Shown piece after piece: positions 1 to 8,384 of a stretch of 53,624 bases of DNA. A model generated the notes under the pieces. It saw only the letters and a list, made by a program, of their open reading frames with translations. It did not search any database and was not told where the DNA came from. Origin of the DNA: Bacteroidota bacterium (GTDB taxonomy: Bacteria; Bacteroidota; Bacteroidia; Bacteroidales; ML635J-15); the NCBI GenBank assembly GCA_029558535.1, contig JAKQEK010000457.1, positions 1 through 53,624 on the forward strand. The letters run 5' to 3'. Numbering within the stretch: the stretch's first letter is position 1; the number at the start of each line of letters is the position of its first letter. The position numbers were made by a program, and so were the translations under genes.

Positions 1-110
1 TTCTAATTGTTTCGCTCTCACCGCTTGAGCTGCCCGCCGTTTTGCCAGGCCATCCCGCGGAGCATTGAATACTGTTTTGTCGCTTAACAATTCTGATTTT
101 AAAAAAATTA
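1..110. repeat. GC-rich left edge, likely dispersed repeat
   Basis: The first ~65 bases are clearly richer in G+C than the AT-rich DNA that follows and hold no credible gene of their own. Both strands can be read through for short stretches without looking like any family I know. The block ends in AT-rich spacer near base 90. It resembles the kind of multi-copy intergenic block seen in Bacteroidota assemblies, but that is from general impression; only a search of the whole genome would show it to be a repeat. Confidence 0.3.
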
Positions 111-111
111 G

Positions 112-175
112 CGCACTAATTGGGTCAAGTCTGGAGCGACCTTAATTTGTCGCACTAATTCGAACAAGTCAGGAG
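112..175. repeat. Imperfect 25-bp direct repeat, two copies
   Basis: Copies at 112-136 and 151-175 share CGCACTAATT, then CAAGTC and GGAG, with four mismatches in 25 bases and a 39-bp period. The second copy runs into the reading frame of the broken gene tail at 146-250, so the repeat seems to sit at the breakpoint of that gene. Confidence 0.6.
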
Positions 176-250
176 AGTATTGAAGACCTCGACTATAACA
201 AGCTTTCGCTCAATAAAAAAATTCTTGATGCTGTTATAAATAATTGGTAA
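146..250 (+). pseudogene. Tail of a broken gene
   Basis: One frame is open from 146 to a TAA at 248-250 and reads naturally over its last ~25 residues, ending in LNKKILDAVINNW. A stop at 143-145 closes it upstream, and there is no start codon with a plausible context. I read it as the C-terminal remnant of a gene cut by the direct repeat before it. I do not recognise the family. A second frame is also open across part of this stretch, so the coding claim is weak. Confidence 0.25.
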
Positions 251-291
251 AGATTATTAAGCCTATTTATTTTAGGTAAACTTGATAAATA

Positions 292-341
292 TTTTGTAAC
301 AAAACAAACCCTGTTTTGCTTATTTTTTGTAACAAAACAAA
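292..341. repeat. Two 17-bp direct repeats, each a small dyad
   Basis: TTTTGTAACAAAACAAA occurs at 292-308 and again, identical, at 325-341 (period 33). Each copy holds the dyad TTTTGT-A-ACAAAA. They lie just past the 3' end of the minus-strand membrane-protein gene that stops at 368, so they could be read-out hairpins or protein-binding sites. No T-run of terminator type follows. Confidence 0.55.
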
Positions 342-367
342 GGCAGTTTGAATTCATACAGGTTTCA

Positions 368-1681
368 TTACCTTATATCATTTCTCATCAGAATCCGATT
401 ACAAAATCTCTTTATCCTTTCCCAATCAATCAGTCCAAACAACATAACGAACAAAAACGGCAAAGCCGGAGTTCTGTAACGAACTATTGAACCGGTATTT
501 GGAGTATAAACACCAACAACAACATAAAGGAATAAAACAAACATTGCAGAGAATAAAATAAAACGCAAAGTATCTTTGTCGGGTTTTTTAAAGAAAACTA
601 CTGTAAAAACTACTACAAGACAAAACATAACAATTTCGAGAAAGCAAAATAGCATAAATATAGAATTTACTTCGGAAGGAAATGGTCTAAAAAAGCTGTT
701 TATCAGTCCTTCGGGAATGATTTTTATAAAACTTACAACATCAGGTTGGAGCCTTGTCAGATCATATTTACTGCCGGGATCATCCTGTAATTCAATATAA
801 TTGATAAAATCGTTTTGTTTGCCCGATAAAGTAGAGATAATATCATAGCCCAGAATTTTTCCGCTAAAAAGGACTAAAACAGCACTTAAAACTAATATTG
901 AGAAAAAAGTGATTAGTTGATATTTTATTCTCATTTTCTTGCTGACAAATAGAAAAAAGACTGCCGGAAGAAATGCCGGTAATACATAAATTTTTGATAA
1001 AAACATTAAAACACAAGATAAAACAAACCCCAATAAGTGCCAAATATTAAATTTTCCGTACAACTTTATCAAAAAATAAAATGCAAATCCGACTGCTAAC
1101 ATCATAAGACCTTCTTTTAATAGGCCCGATGTCCAGAACCAGCATGATGGAATTAAAAATGCAGCAAAGAGTAAAAGGTATTTGTTGACATTTAAAAGTT
1201 TTGTTAATGATTTAAATAATACAAAACAGCCGATAAATGACAAAAATGCCATAAGCACTATATGAATAAAAATATTGCCCTGCGATACAAGACAAACAGC
1301 AGCATTAAACCGCATTATTGTGCGATTATCGTTGTAAAGTCCATAATCAAATTTACGTGTCCAGTGTTCTGTCGCTATGTAGTATTTCTCCAATTGTGGT
1401 TGGTCTCCCTGTATTCCGCTAACAAGTCGCAAATAATCTGCAAAGCTATCATCAGCTGCCCCGTACAAGGCCAAGCCTCCACGATAAAATTTATGTATAT
1501 CTGACATTTCAGGATTATAATAGTGTGTATAAACTAAATATACACCAACCCCTGCCATAAGCTTTAAAGAAAACAGTAAGACAAAAACATTTCTCTTTAA
1601 TCCACTATGCCTGAAACATTTAAGGAAATATATCAATACACCTAAAACAATAGCTAATAATATTGCTAACAAATATTCCAT
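368..1681 (-). CDS. Polytopic membrane protein, glycan-assembly type
   Basis: A 437-residue integral membrane protein with roughly ten hydrophobic segments separated by short charged loops. The first loop (about residues 50-130) is long and polar, with several acidic and aromatic residues, as in GT-C type or EpsG/polymerase-like proteins of polysaccharide synthesis. I cannot assign a family from sequence alone. The start ATG overlaps the stop of the upstream glycosyltransferase (TAATG), so the two are translationally coupled and probably act on the same glycan: a transferase in the cytoplasm and a membrane enzyme or polymerase. That pairing is inference; the membrane topology is visible. Confidence 0.75.
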   Translation of the reverse strand: MEYLLAILLAIVLGVLIYFLKCFRHSGLKRNVFVLLFSLKLMAGVGVYLVYTHYYNPEMSDIHKFYRGGLALYGAADDSFADYLRLVSGIQGDQPQLEKYYIATEHWTRKFDYGLYNDNRTIMRFNAAVCLVSQGNIFIHIVLMAFLSFIGCFVLFKSLTKLLNVNKYLLLFAAFLIPSCWFWTSGLLKEGLMMLAVGFAFYFLIKLYGKFNIWHLLGFVLSCVLMFLSKIYVLPAFLPAVFFLFVSKKMRIKYQLITFFSILVLSAVLVLFSGKILGYDIISTLSGKQNDFINYIELQDDPGSKYDLTRLQPDVVSFIKIIPEGLINSFFRPFPSEVNSIFMLFCFLEIVMFCLVVVFTVVFFKKPDKDTLRFILFSAMFVLFLYVVVGVYTPNTGSIVRYRTPALPFLFVMLFGLIDWERIKRFCNRILMRNDIR

Positions 1682-2661
1682 TAGCTAAATTTAAATATTT
1701 TTTGATTTAATTCCTGATTATAAATAGGCTTCGTCTCATTAAGAGTCTTTCCCGATAAAACTATTTCATATCTTTTCAAATATTCTATTGCCATTCTTTT
1801 CGAGTTAAAATTCTCAACTGCATAATCAGAAATGATTTTTCTGTCAAATGTATCAATATTTTTAATGGCTTCGGCAATATCATCAGCTTTGTCAGACAAA
1901 AAACCTGATTCATTATTTACGATTTCTGATAAAGCCCCGTATGGCGTTCCAAAAACAGGACAACCAAAATACATACTTTCAATAAGAGCGAGTCCAAATG
2001 GTTCATCCCAAAGAACAGGAAAAATAAGTCCTTTTGATTTGCTTAAAAGCTCCATTTTCTTTTCTCCGCCCACCATTCCATAAAACTTAATATCAGTATT
2101 CAATGTAAGTCTAAAACCCATTTTAAAATTCAATCTATTCCCTCCTAATACTGCAAGTTTTTCATTTGCCAAAGAACATATTTTCATCGCGCCTTTCAAG
2201 TTTTTTACTTTCCAGGCGGCATTTGCCAAAAAGTGGAAATATATCCTTTCCTTATTTAAATCAAGTTTACCATAATCATCCCAATCAAGGCCATTATAAA
2301 CGTAACTTGTTGAATTATGTCTCTCAGCGTGATTTTTTGATACAAATATTGTATTAATATCAAATTCCTGACCTGACGAAGAATTACCATGAATAGTTGT
2401 AACAAATGGTTTGGAAATTTTTTCATTAACAGGAAAATTAAAATGAACGATATCAGTATTTTCAGGAATCTGCTCATTTAAAGGCAATTGATTGTTTAAT
2501 GCTCTAACATTTGCAAAGTCGCAAACCGATCCGGCTGCCACCAAATAAGTGACTTTATGCCCAAGTTTTGCCATCTCTTTTCCCAGATACCAGATAACCC
2601 TTTCTGTTCCACCATAAAGTAGTGCAGGAATTTTTGATGGATTTACAATTGTAATGTTCAT
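1681..2661 (-). CDS. GT4-type glycosyltransferase
   Basis: A 326-residue cytoplasmic glycosyltransferase with the GT-B fold. The N-terminal glycine-rich loop is GGTERV at residues 17-22; the C-terminal domain carries the E-x7-E motif (E220...E228 within EPFGLALIE) that holds the nucleotide sugar in retaining family-4 enzymes. The donor and acceptor sugars cannot be read from the sequence. It is slightly short for the family (usually 350-400). First gene of a two-gene unit with the membrane protein downstream, overlapping by one base. Upstream lies a candidate promoter with two dyad operators (2754-2799). Confidence 0.85.
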   Translation of the reverse strand: MNITIVNPSKIPALLYGGTERVIWYLGKEMAKLGHKVTYLVAAGSVCDFANVRALNNQLPLNEQIPENTDIVHFNFPVNEKISKPFVTTIHGNSSSGQEFDINTIFVSKNHAERHNSTSYVYNGLDWDDYGKLDLNKERIYFHFLANAAWKVKNLKGAMKICSLANEKLAVLGGNRLNFKMGFRLTLNTDIKFYGMVGGEKKMELLSKSKGLIFPVLWDEPFGLALIESMYFGCPVFGTPYGALSEIVNNESGFLSDKADDIAEAIKNIDTFDRKIISDYAVENFNSKRMAIEYLKRYEIVLSGKTLNETKPIYNQELNQKIFKFS

Positions 2662-2753
2662 AAACTCATAATTAAAATAGCTTGTCAGGGCTGATTTTTA
2701 AAAATTCTTCTTAAGAGCTTGCAAATAAGACCTTTCGTACATTTCTTACAATT

Positions 2754-2793
2754 TACTCAATACTGTGAGTATTTTTACTCAATATTTTGAGCA
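2754..2793. promoter_or_regulatory. Two 18-bp dyads spaced two helical turns
   Basis: TACTCAATACTGTGAGTA at 2754-2771 is a perfect 6-bp dyad with a 6-base centre. TACTCAATATTTTGAGCA at 2776-2793 repeats it with one arm mismatch. The starts are 22 bp apart, placing both on the same face of the helix. The second overlaps a minus-strand TATATTTG box at 2792-2799. This is the arrangement of a repressor site over a promoter; the binding protein is unknown. Confidence 0.5.
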
Positions 2794-2799
2794 AATATA
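2792..2799 (-). promoter_or_regulatory. Bacteroidota -7 box for the glycosyltransferase unit
   Basis: TATATTTG read on the minus strand matches TAnnTTTG fully. The -33 side is poor: only a TTTT about 19 bases upstream. Transcription would begin near 2785, giving a leader of about 125 bases that contains the dyads. Confidence 0.45.
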
Positions 2800-2928
2800 G
2801 ATAATAGTCTAATATCATAAAACATGCAATACATATTCTTGACAAAAAATACCTAAGCTTTGGTGTATATTCGGATAAAAACAGATTATTATTTGGATTA
2901 TTTGGTATCGTTTATTAAAATACAAAAC

Positions 2929-3306
2929 CTATAAATCATTTTTCGATTTGAATATCTCCACTCCCACAGTACCAATCTGACCACCCATAGGAGGATTGAC
3001 TTTACATATTTTAATTTTTGCAGACTCAAGATTATCAAATTCTGAAAACAATGCATTAAGTACATTTTCTGCAATATTCTCCAATAAATTTGACTTAGTG
3101 CCTGTAATAACTTCTCTTATTATTGAATATGCGGTTTGATAATTTAAAGCATCATTAAGATTATCCGATTTTTGTGCCGGTTCAGTATTTGTATCCATTT
3201 CGACATCCACAATAAATTTATTCCCTGCCAACTTTTCTTCTGCATAATGCCCGTGAAAAGCAAAAAATTCCATGTCAGAAATAAAAATTTTACTCATTTT
3301 TTGCAA
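2929..3306 (-). CDS. folB: Dihydroneopterin aldolase
   Basis: A 125-residue enzyme of folate synthesis that splits 7,8-dihydroneopterin into 6-hydroxymethyl-7,8-dihydropterin and glycolaldehyde. Family marks visible: the N-terminal FAFHGHYAEEKLAGNKF segment with the conserved His-Gly and Glu, and the C-terminal NPPMGGQIGTVGVEI strand. Length is normal for the octameric family (about 120). The start at 3306 gives MQKMSKIFI; an internal Met at residue 4 is an equally good start. Divergent from glnS, with 174 bases between them. Confidence 0.9.
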   Translation of the reverse strand: MQKMSKIFISDMEFFAFHGHYAEEKLAGNKFIVDVEMDTNTEPAQKSDNLNDALNYQTAYSIIREVITGTKSNLLENIAENVLNALFSEFDNLESAKIKICKVNPPMGGQIGTVGVEIFKSKNDL

Positions 3307-3459
3307 AATTTATTTTTACAATTCAAAACTAAACAAATATTCTATATCAATATAGATATTAGAAATTAAAAGATGAAAATATATTAAAAGTAAAATCATT
3401 CTCTCATTATTTATACATAAAGATGCAATAAAAATCAATCGCTACACGAAATTTTACTT

Positions 3460-3467
3460 TATATTTG
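3460..3467 (+). promoter_or_regulatory. Candidate -7 box for glnS
   Basis: TATATTTG, a full match to TAnnTTTG, ends 13 bases before the glnS ATG at 3481. No good TTTG lies at the -33 distance. If used, the leader is under ten bases. Confidence 0.45.
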
Positions 3468-3480
3468 CGAGATAGAAAAG

Positions 3481-5166
3481 ATGTTAAAAATGGAAGAAAA
3501 AAAGGAATCGCTTAATTTTATAGAGCAAATAATAGAAGATGATTTATCAACAGGTAAACACAAACAAATAATAACACGCTTTCCGCCTGAGCCAAACGGA
3601 TACCTGCACATTGGACACGCAAAATCAATTTGCCTGAATTTTGGTTTAAAGGAAACTTTTAAAGGAAAAACGAATTTACGTTTTGACGATACCAATCCTT
3701 CGAAAGAAGAAACAGAATATGTAGAATCCATTATTGAAGATATCAAATGGCTGGGATTTGAGTATGATAATCTTTTTTATGCATCTGATTACTTTGAACA
3801 ATTATTTGAATGGGCAGTGATGCTAATAAAAGATGGCAAAGCCTATGTTGACGAACAAACACCAGAACATATCAGCGAACAAAGAACAAATCCTACTATT
3901 AACGGTATTGAAAGTCCATTTCGTAACAGAAGTATAGAAGAAAATCTGAAATTATTTTTGGAAATGAAAGACGGCAAATATGCCGATGGTTCGATGGTTT
4001 TAAGGGCAAAAGTTGATATGAATTCTCCTAATATGCACATGCGAGATCCTGTTATGTATAGAATAATGAAAAAACATCATCATCGTACAGGAGATAAGTG
4101 GTGCATTTATCCCATGTATGATTATGCTCACGGACAAAGCGACTATATTGAGGGAATTACACACTCAATCTGCACCCTTGAATTTGAAGTACACAGACCT
4201 TTATATGAGTGGTTTCTGGAACAAATTGACACAACCGGTAAAAGACCTCGGCAAATTGAGTTTGCAAGATTAAATTTGTCATATACCGTAATGAGTAAAC
4301 GAAAACTTCTCGAACTCGTTAAAAACAATTATGTAAACGGTTGGGATGATCCACGAATGCCGACAATCAGTGGATTTCGCAGGAGAGGATATACTCCCGA
4401 TTCAATAAGAAATTTCGCCGATCGCATAGGTGTAGCAAGACGCGAGAATATGATAGACGTTGGTTTGCTGGAGTTTTTCATAAGAGAAGACCTTAACAAA
4501 AAAGCAAATCGAGTGATGGCAATATTAAATCCTTTAAAAGTAATAATTACAAATTATCCTGAAAATAAAACTGAACAACTCGAAGCTCAAAATAATCCGG
4601 AGGATATATCTGCCGGTTCGAGAGAAGTAAGTTTTAGCCGTGAAATTTATATCGAGCAGGATGATTTTATGGAAGAAGCTCCTAACAAATTCTTCAGACT
4701 AAAACCGGGCGGTGAGGTAAGATTAAGATACGGATATTTTATCAAGTGTAATGAAATCATAAAAGATAATGATGGTAACATAACAGAATTACACTGTACA
4801 TACGATCCTGAAAGTAAAGGAGGTCAATCTCCGGATGGAAGAAAGGTCAAAGGAACTATACACTGGGTAGATTCACAAACTTGTATTGATGCAGAAGTAA
4901 GACTTTACGACAGATTATTCGTTAAAGAAAACCCTGAAGACACAAACGAAAATGAAACTTATCTTGATTATCTGAATCCTGATTCTGTAAGAATTAATAC
5001 GGCAAAACTTGAACAAAGTCTGTTATACGCAAAACCAATGGAACGTTTCCAATTCGAAAGAAAAGGGTATTTTTGTGTAGATAAAGATTCAAAACAAGAT
5101 AAACTAATATTTAACCGTATTGTTACATTAAAAGATTCATGGACTAAAATTGCAGGAAATGAATAA
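3481..5166 (+). CDS. glnS: Glutaminyl-tRNA synthetase
   Basis: A 561-residue class I aminoacyl-tRNA synthetase that charges tRNA-Gln with glutamine in the cytoplasm. The catalytic Rossmann domain shows the [13 protein letters not shown] signature (HIGH at 43-46) and the second class I motif as VMSKR (270-274, the KMSKS equivalent). DDTNPSKE, which sets ATP and amino-acid binding in the Glu/Gln group, follows the first motif. The C-terminal beta-barrel anticodon-binding region runs from about 350 on. HIGH context and length favour GlnRS over GluRS. ATG at 3481 is used; a second Met at codon 4 is possible. The last codons overlap coaD. Confidence 0.95.
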   Translation: MLKMEEKKESLNFIEQIIEDDLSTGKHKQIITRFPPEPNGYLHIGHAKSICLNFGLKETFKGKTNLRFDDTNPSKEETEYVESIIEDIKWLGFEYDNLFYASDYFEQLFEWAVMLIKDGKAYVDEQTPEHISEQRTNPTINGIESPFRNRSIEENLKLFLEMKDGKYADGSMVLRAKVDMNSPNMHMRDPVMYRIMKKHHHRTGDKWCIYPMYDYAHGQSDYIEGITHSICTLEFEVHRPLYEWFLEQIDTTGKRPRQIEFARLNLSYTVMSKRKLLELVKNNYVNGWDDPRMPTISGFRRRGYTPDSIRNFADRIGVARRENMIDVGLLEFFIREDLNKKANRVMAILNPLKVIITNYPENKTEQLEAQNNPEDISAGSREVSFSREIYIEQDDFMEEAPNKFFRLKPGGEVRLRYGYFIKCNEIIKDNDGNITELHCTYDPESKGGQSPDGRKVKGTIHWVDSQTCIDAEVRLYDRLFVKENPEDTNENETYLDYLNPDSVRINTAKLEQSLLYAKPMERFQFERKGYFCVDKDSKQDKLIFNRIVTLKDSWTKIAGNE

Positions 5167-5638
5167 TATAAATAGAAATGCGATATTTCCGGGTTCTTTC
5201 GATCCTTTTACCGTTGGGCACGAATCTGTTATTAAAAGAGCACTGCCGCTTTTCGATAAAATCATTATTGGAGTTGGTGATAATATAGCAAAATCAACAA
5301 TGTTCGATTTGAACAAACGCATTCAGATAATAAATAAAATTTTTCAATCAGAACCAAAAATTGAAGTCAAAGCATATTCGGGACTTACAGTTGATTTTTG
5401 TAAGAAAAACAATTGCAATTACATACTCCGAGGACTTCGCACATCAGCTGATTTTGAATTTGAAAGAGCGATTGGTCAGACGAATAAACTTTTAAATGAC
5501 AATATCGAAACTGTTTTCATACTTACTTTACCTGAACACACTTTCATCTCATCAAGTATTGTGAGAGATATTATAAAAAATAAAGGTAATTTGCAACAAT
5601 TCATTCCCGAATGTATTTCTCCTGATGAATTATTTTAA
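5159..5638 (+). CDS. coaD: Phosphopantetheine adenylyltransferase
   Basis: A 159-residue nucleotidyltransferase making dephospho-CoA from 4'-phosphopantetheine and ATP, the fourth step of CoA synthesis. It shows [12 protein letters not shown] (TxGH at 18-21) and the C-terminal ISSSIVRDI motif. The ATG at 5159 is chosen over an in-frame TTG at 5150, because from the ATG the first strand begins at the usual distance. It overlaps the glnS stop by 8 bases, so it is translated from the same message. Convergent with the YfhO gene, 31 bases away. Confidence 0.95.
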   Translation: MNNINRNAIFPGSFDPFTVGHESVIKRALPLFDKIIIGVGDNIAKSTMFDLNKRIQIINKIFQSEPKIEVKAYSGLTVDFCKKNNCNYILRGLRTSADFEFERAIGQTNKLLNDNIETVFILTLPEHTFISSSIVRDIIKNKGNLQQFIPECISPDELF

Positions 5639-5669
5639 TACGAGGTTTAAAAATAGTATCGTTTAAAGT

Positions 5670-8252
5670 CTATTCTGTTTTAACTTGCAATCCTTTCTTT
5701 CTCTTTTTGTATTCGAAAAAAACGCCTATAGCAATCATCAAAAACAAAGCTATTGAACAAGCATAAGAAATTGCAACACCCTTCTTGTACAATACCGGGA
5801 CAAACTCAAACTTAATAATGTGTTTGCCTGCGGGGACTCTCATAGCACGCAAAACATAATTTGCTCTGAAATGGTCAGATTCTTTTCCATCCACAGTCAC
5901 TACCCATCCATGAGGATAATAAATCTCTGAAAATACCGCAAGTTGCTCTGATGATGCTTCTGATTCATATACTACATAATCAGGTGCAATTTCAACAAGT
6001 TTTATTGAAGCCAAACTGTCAAAATCGGGCTTAAATCCATTCAATTTATCCTGAAATTTTCTATCAACCACTGCCTCCTCAGCAGGAACAATTGTCTTCA
6101 TTGCTTTAATTTCCTCATCAGCATTTTCGACAAATTTGAATTCCCTAACAAACCACGCATTACCAAGAGCATCCTTATTAACAATCGGAGCATAATCAGG
6201 ATGGAAAATTAAATATTTTGCATTAAGCATATCAAGAATTGGGATTTTTGCCTGGCTATCGAATAAAGACTGGACTGCAGTATCAGACATTCCTTGTTGA
6301 AATCCATACTGCACGATATATTGTGCCATATAAAGTTCCTGATACATAATTGAATCTGCCAATTCCTGATATCTTCTCATTTTTGCACCGCTATAACCAC
6401 CTATTGATTTGTGATAAAAGCATATACTTCCATCATTAAAAACTGCTCTGGGGTCAATATCTGAAACTCTATAATGCTTCTCGGTGTCGGCGAGAATATA
6501 CTTGTCAGCATTAGTCAGTTCAAACGGCACCTCGTATTTTCGTTTCGGAACAAAATTATCATCATTGAGATAGCGTTTGTTAACAGTCCACATATCCGCA
6601 AGAACAATAACCGCCATCAATGCTATTGCAATATTTGGCTTTAACTTTTTTCTTATCAAAAAATAAACAACTGCAGCCCCTAAAATAATATAAACCAACG
6701 ATCTTAATGCGTCGTTTCTTACCATCGAAGCTCTATCTTCATAAATTGCATTTACAAAGTCATTTTTGAACTGTTCCTTAGCTTGGTCATACTGTGGATC
6801 ATTAGGAAAAGCTGACGAAAAATATTCTGCAGTCTTAATCTCATTTTTGCCTTCACCACTCAAACCACTTATTGAAGGATAAACAATAAATACCATAGTA
6901 ATCAAACCGGTCACACCAAGGGCAATGTAAAAATAGTTCATTAGTTTCTTAACTTCAATCTTATTTTTAAATAACTCAACCAGTGCAAGTACCCCTAACA
7001 GAGGCATTGCAGTTTCAGCTATAACTAAAATCATAGATACAGTTCTGAATTTATTATACCCCGGGAAATAATCTAAAAAGAAGTGAGTAACAAATTCTAA
7101 ATTTCTACCCCAAGATAAGACTATTGAAAGAATTGTAACTGTCAAAAGCCACCATTTAACTTTTCCCTTAACAACAAATAATCCCAGCACAAAGAGGAAT
7201 ACAATAAATGCACCCACATAAACTGGTCCGGAAGTTTGTATTTGATCGCCAAAATAAGTGGGCATATTTTTGACAATTTCTTTTGCTGATGCTTTGCCGA
7301 ATATATCGGAAACAACCTGATACGTAGCAGAATTTTCGCTTAGTTCGGTTGCGGAGGCTCCCCCCTTAACATTGGGAATAATAAGAGTAAAGGTTTCATC
7401 TATACCGTAACTGTACTGTGTTGCATAAGATTTGTCCAGACCTGAAGTTCTGTCTCCTGCAGCACTTGACAATTCGGATTCACCACGAATAGAATACGGA
7501 ATATATTCCTGAGTTGTCAATATAAATGCTGAATTTATACCAACCGACAGTAAAACTCCTATGCTTAATATTCCAACTGTTTTAACAAATCTTACAATAT
7601 ATTTTTCTCTAATTGCCGCAACAAGTTCATATATTCCATAAATCAATATCATTAAACCTGTATAATATGTAATCTGAACATGATTGCTCAAAATCTGCAG
7701 AGCCATAAAAAATGTCATTAAAAACATTCCTGCCCAAGGTCGCTTTCGTTCGAAGGCCATATATATACCACCAATAACCGGCGCCATAAAACCAATTGCT
7801 ATAGCTTTTGTAAAGTGTCCAGCTGTAATAATGACAAAATAATAAGATGAAAAAGCAAATGCTATGGAACCAAACATCGATAACCAGGGATTTACTTTAA
7901 AAGCATTTAATAAAATATAAAACCCCAATAAATACCAAAAAATTAAATTTAGTGGTGCTGTTCCTCCAAATATAAAAATTTGATAAATTTTATTGAAGAT
8001 ATTCTCTTGTTTTGCTGTTGATACCGCGTATGTGGGCATACCGCTAAACATCGAGTTATTCCAAAATACCAAACGATCATTAGCTTTTTCATAATCTGTA
8101 TTGGCTTTTGCAATTGCCATATATACACTAAAATCATGAGTCTCCAGCCTCTTTCCTTCTATCAAAGGTTTACTATAGATTAATGCTATAAGAAAGAACA
8201 AAACTGTTGCAATAACATGTGGTAATAATTTCTTCAACAATTCTTTATTCAT
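5670..8252 (-). CDS. YfhO-family large membrane protein
   Basis: An 860-residue multi-pass protein. Residue 9-27 is the first of about 12 transmembrane segments over residues 1-560, ending with a segment near 520-540; a soluble C-terminal domain of about 270 residues follows, and a final transmembrane segment (about 830-850) and a basic tail close it. This plan and the sequence LYSKPLIEG near the start, with GGYSGAKMRRYQ in the soluble part, fit the YfhO family, which in Firmicutes helps glycosylate teichoic acid and in Bacteroidota is of unknown substrate. It is probably a lipid-linked-sugar-dependent transferase (inference). Single gene, divergent from the porin. Confidence 0.85.
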   Translation of the reverse strand: MNKELLKKLLPHVIATVLFFLIALIYSKPLIEGKRLETHDFSVYMAIAKANTDYEKANDRLVFWNNSMFSGMPTYAVSTAKQENIFNKIYQIFIFGGTAPLNLIFWYLLGFYILLNAFKVNPWLSMFGSIAFAFSSYYFVIITAGHFTKAIAIGFMAPVIGGIYMAFERKRPWAGMFLMTFFMALQILSNHVQITYYTGLMILIYGIYELVAAIREKYIVRFVKTVGILSIGVLLSVGINSAFILTTQEYIPYSIRGESELSSAAGDRTSGLDKSYATQYSYGIDETFTLIIPNVKGGASATELSENSATYQVVSDIFGKASAKEIVKNMPTYFGDQIQTSGPVYVGAFIVFLFVLGLFVVKGKVKWWLLTVTILSIVLSWGRNLEFVTHFFLDYFPGYNKFRTVSMILVIAETAMPLLGVLALVELFKNKIEVKKLMNYFYIALGVTGLITMVFIVYPSISGLSGEGKNEIKTAEYFSSAFPNDPQYDQAKEQFKNDFVNAIYEDRASMVRNDALRSLVYIILGAAVVYFLIRKKLKPNIAIALMAVIVLADMWTVNKRYLNDDNFVPKRKYEVPFELTNADKYILADTEKHYRVSDIDPRAVFNDGSICFYHKSIGGYSGAKMRRYQELADSIMYQELYMAQYIVQYGFQQGMSDTAVQSLFDSQAKIPILDMLNAKYLIFHPDYAPIVNKDALGNAWFVREFKFVENADEEIKAMKTIVPAEEAVVDRKFQDKLNGFKPDFDSLASIKLVEIAPDYVVYESEASSEQLAVFSEIYYPHGWVVTVDGKESDHFRANYVLRAMRVPAGKHIIKFEFVPVLYKKGVAISYACSIALFLMIAIGVFFEYKKRKKGLQVKTE

Positions 8253-8372
8253 AATTCAATGTTTATATAATTCGTGGTAAAAATAACAACAAATAAGCAT
8301 ACTCTTATCATCAGACAAAAAAAAGTTCAAATTAAAAAAAATTGCAGAATAAAATTTTTCATTTATTGTTTA

Positions 8373-8380
8373 TATCTTTA
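8373..8380 (+). promoter_or_regulatory. Possible -7 box for the porin gene
   Basis: TATCTTTA matches seven of eight positions in TAnnTTTG and ends four bases before the GTG proposed as start. Either the transcript is leaderless or the true start is the ATG at 8409. Confidence 0.35.
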
Positions 8381-8384
8381 CCAC

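Noticed and set aside
8274..8384. Longer N-terminus for the porin gene
   Set aside because: Lys/Ile-rich stretch of spacer type; a proper signal peptide begins only at 8385.
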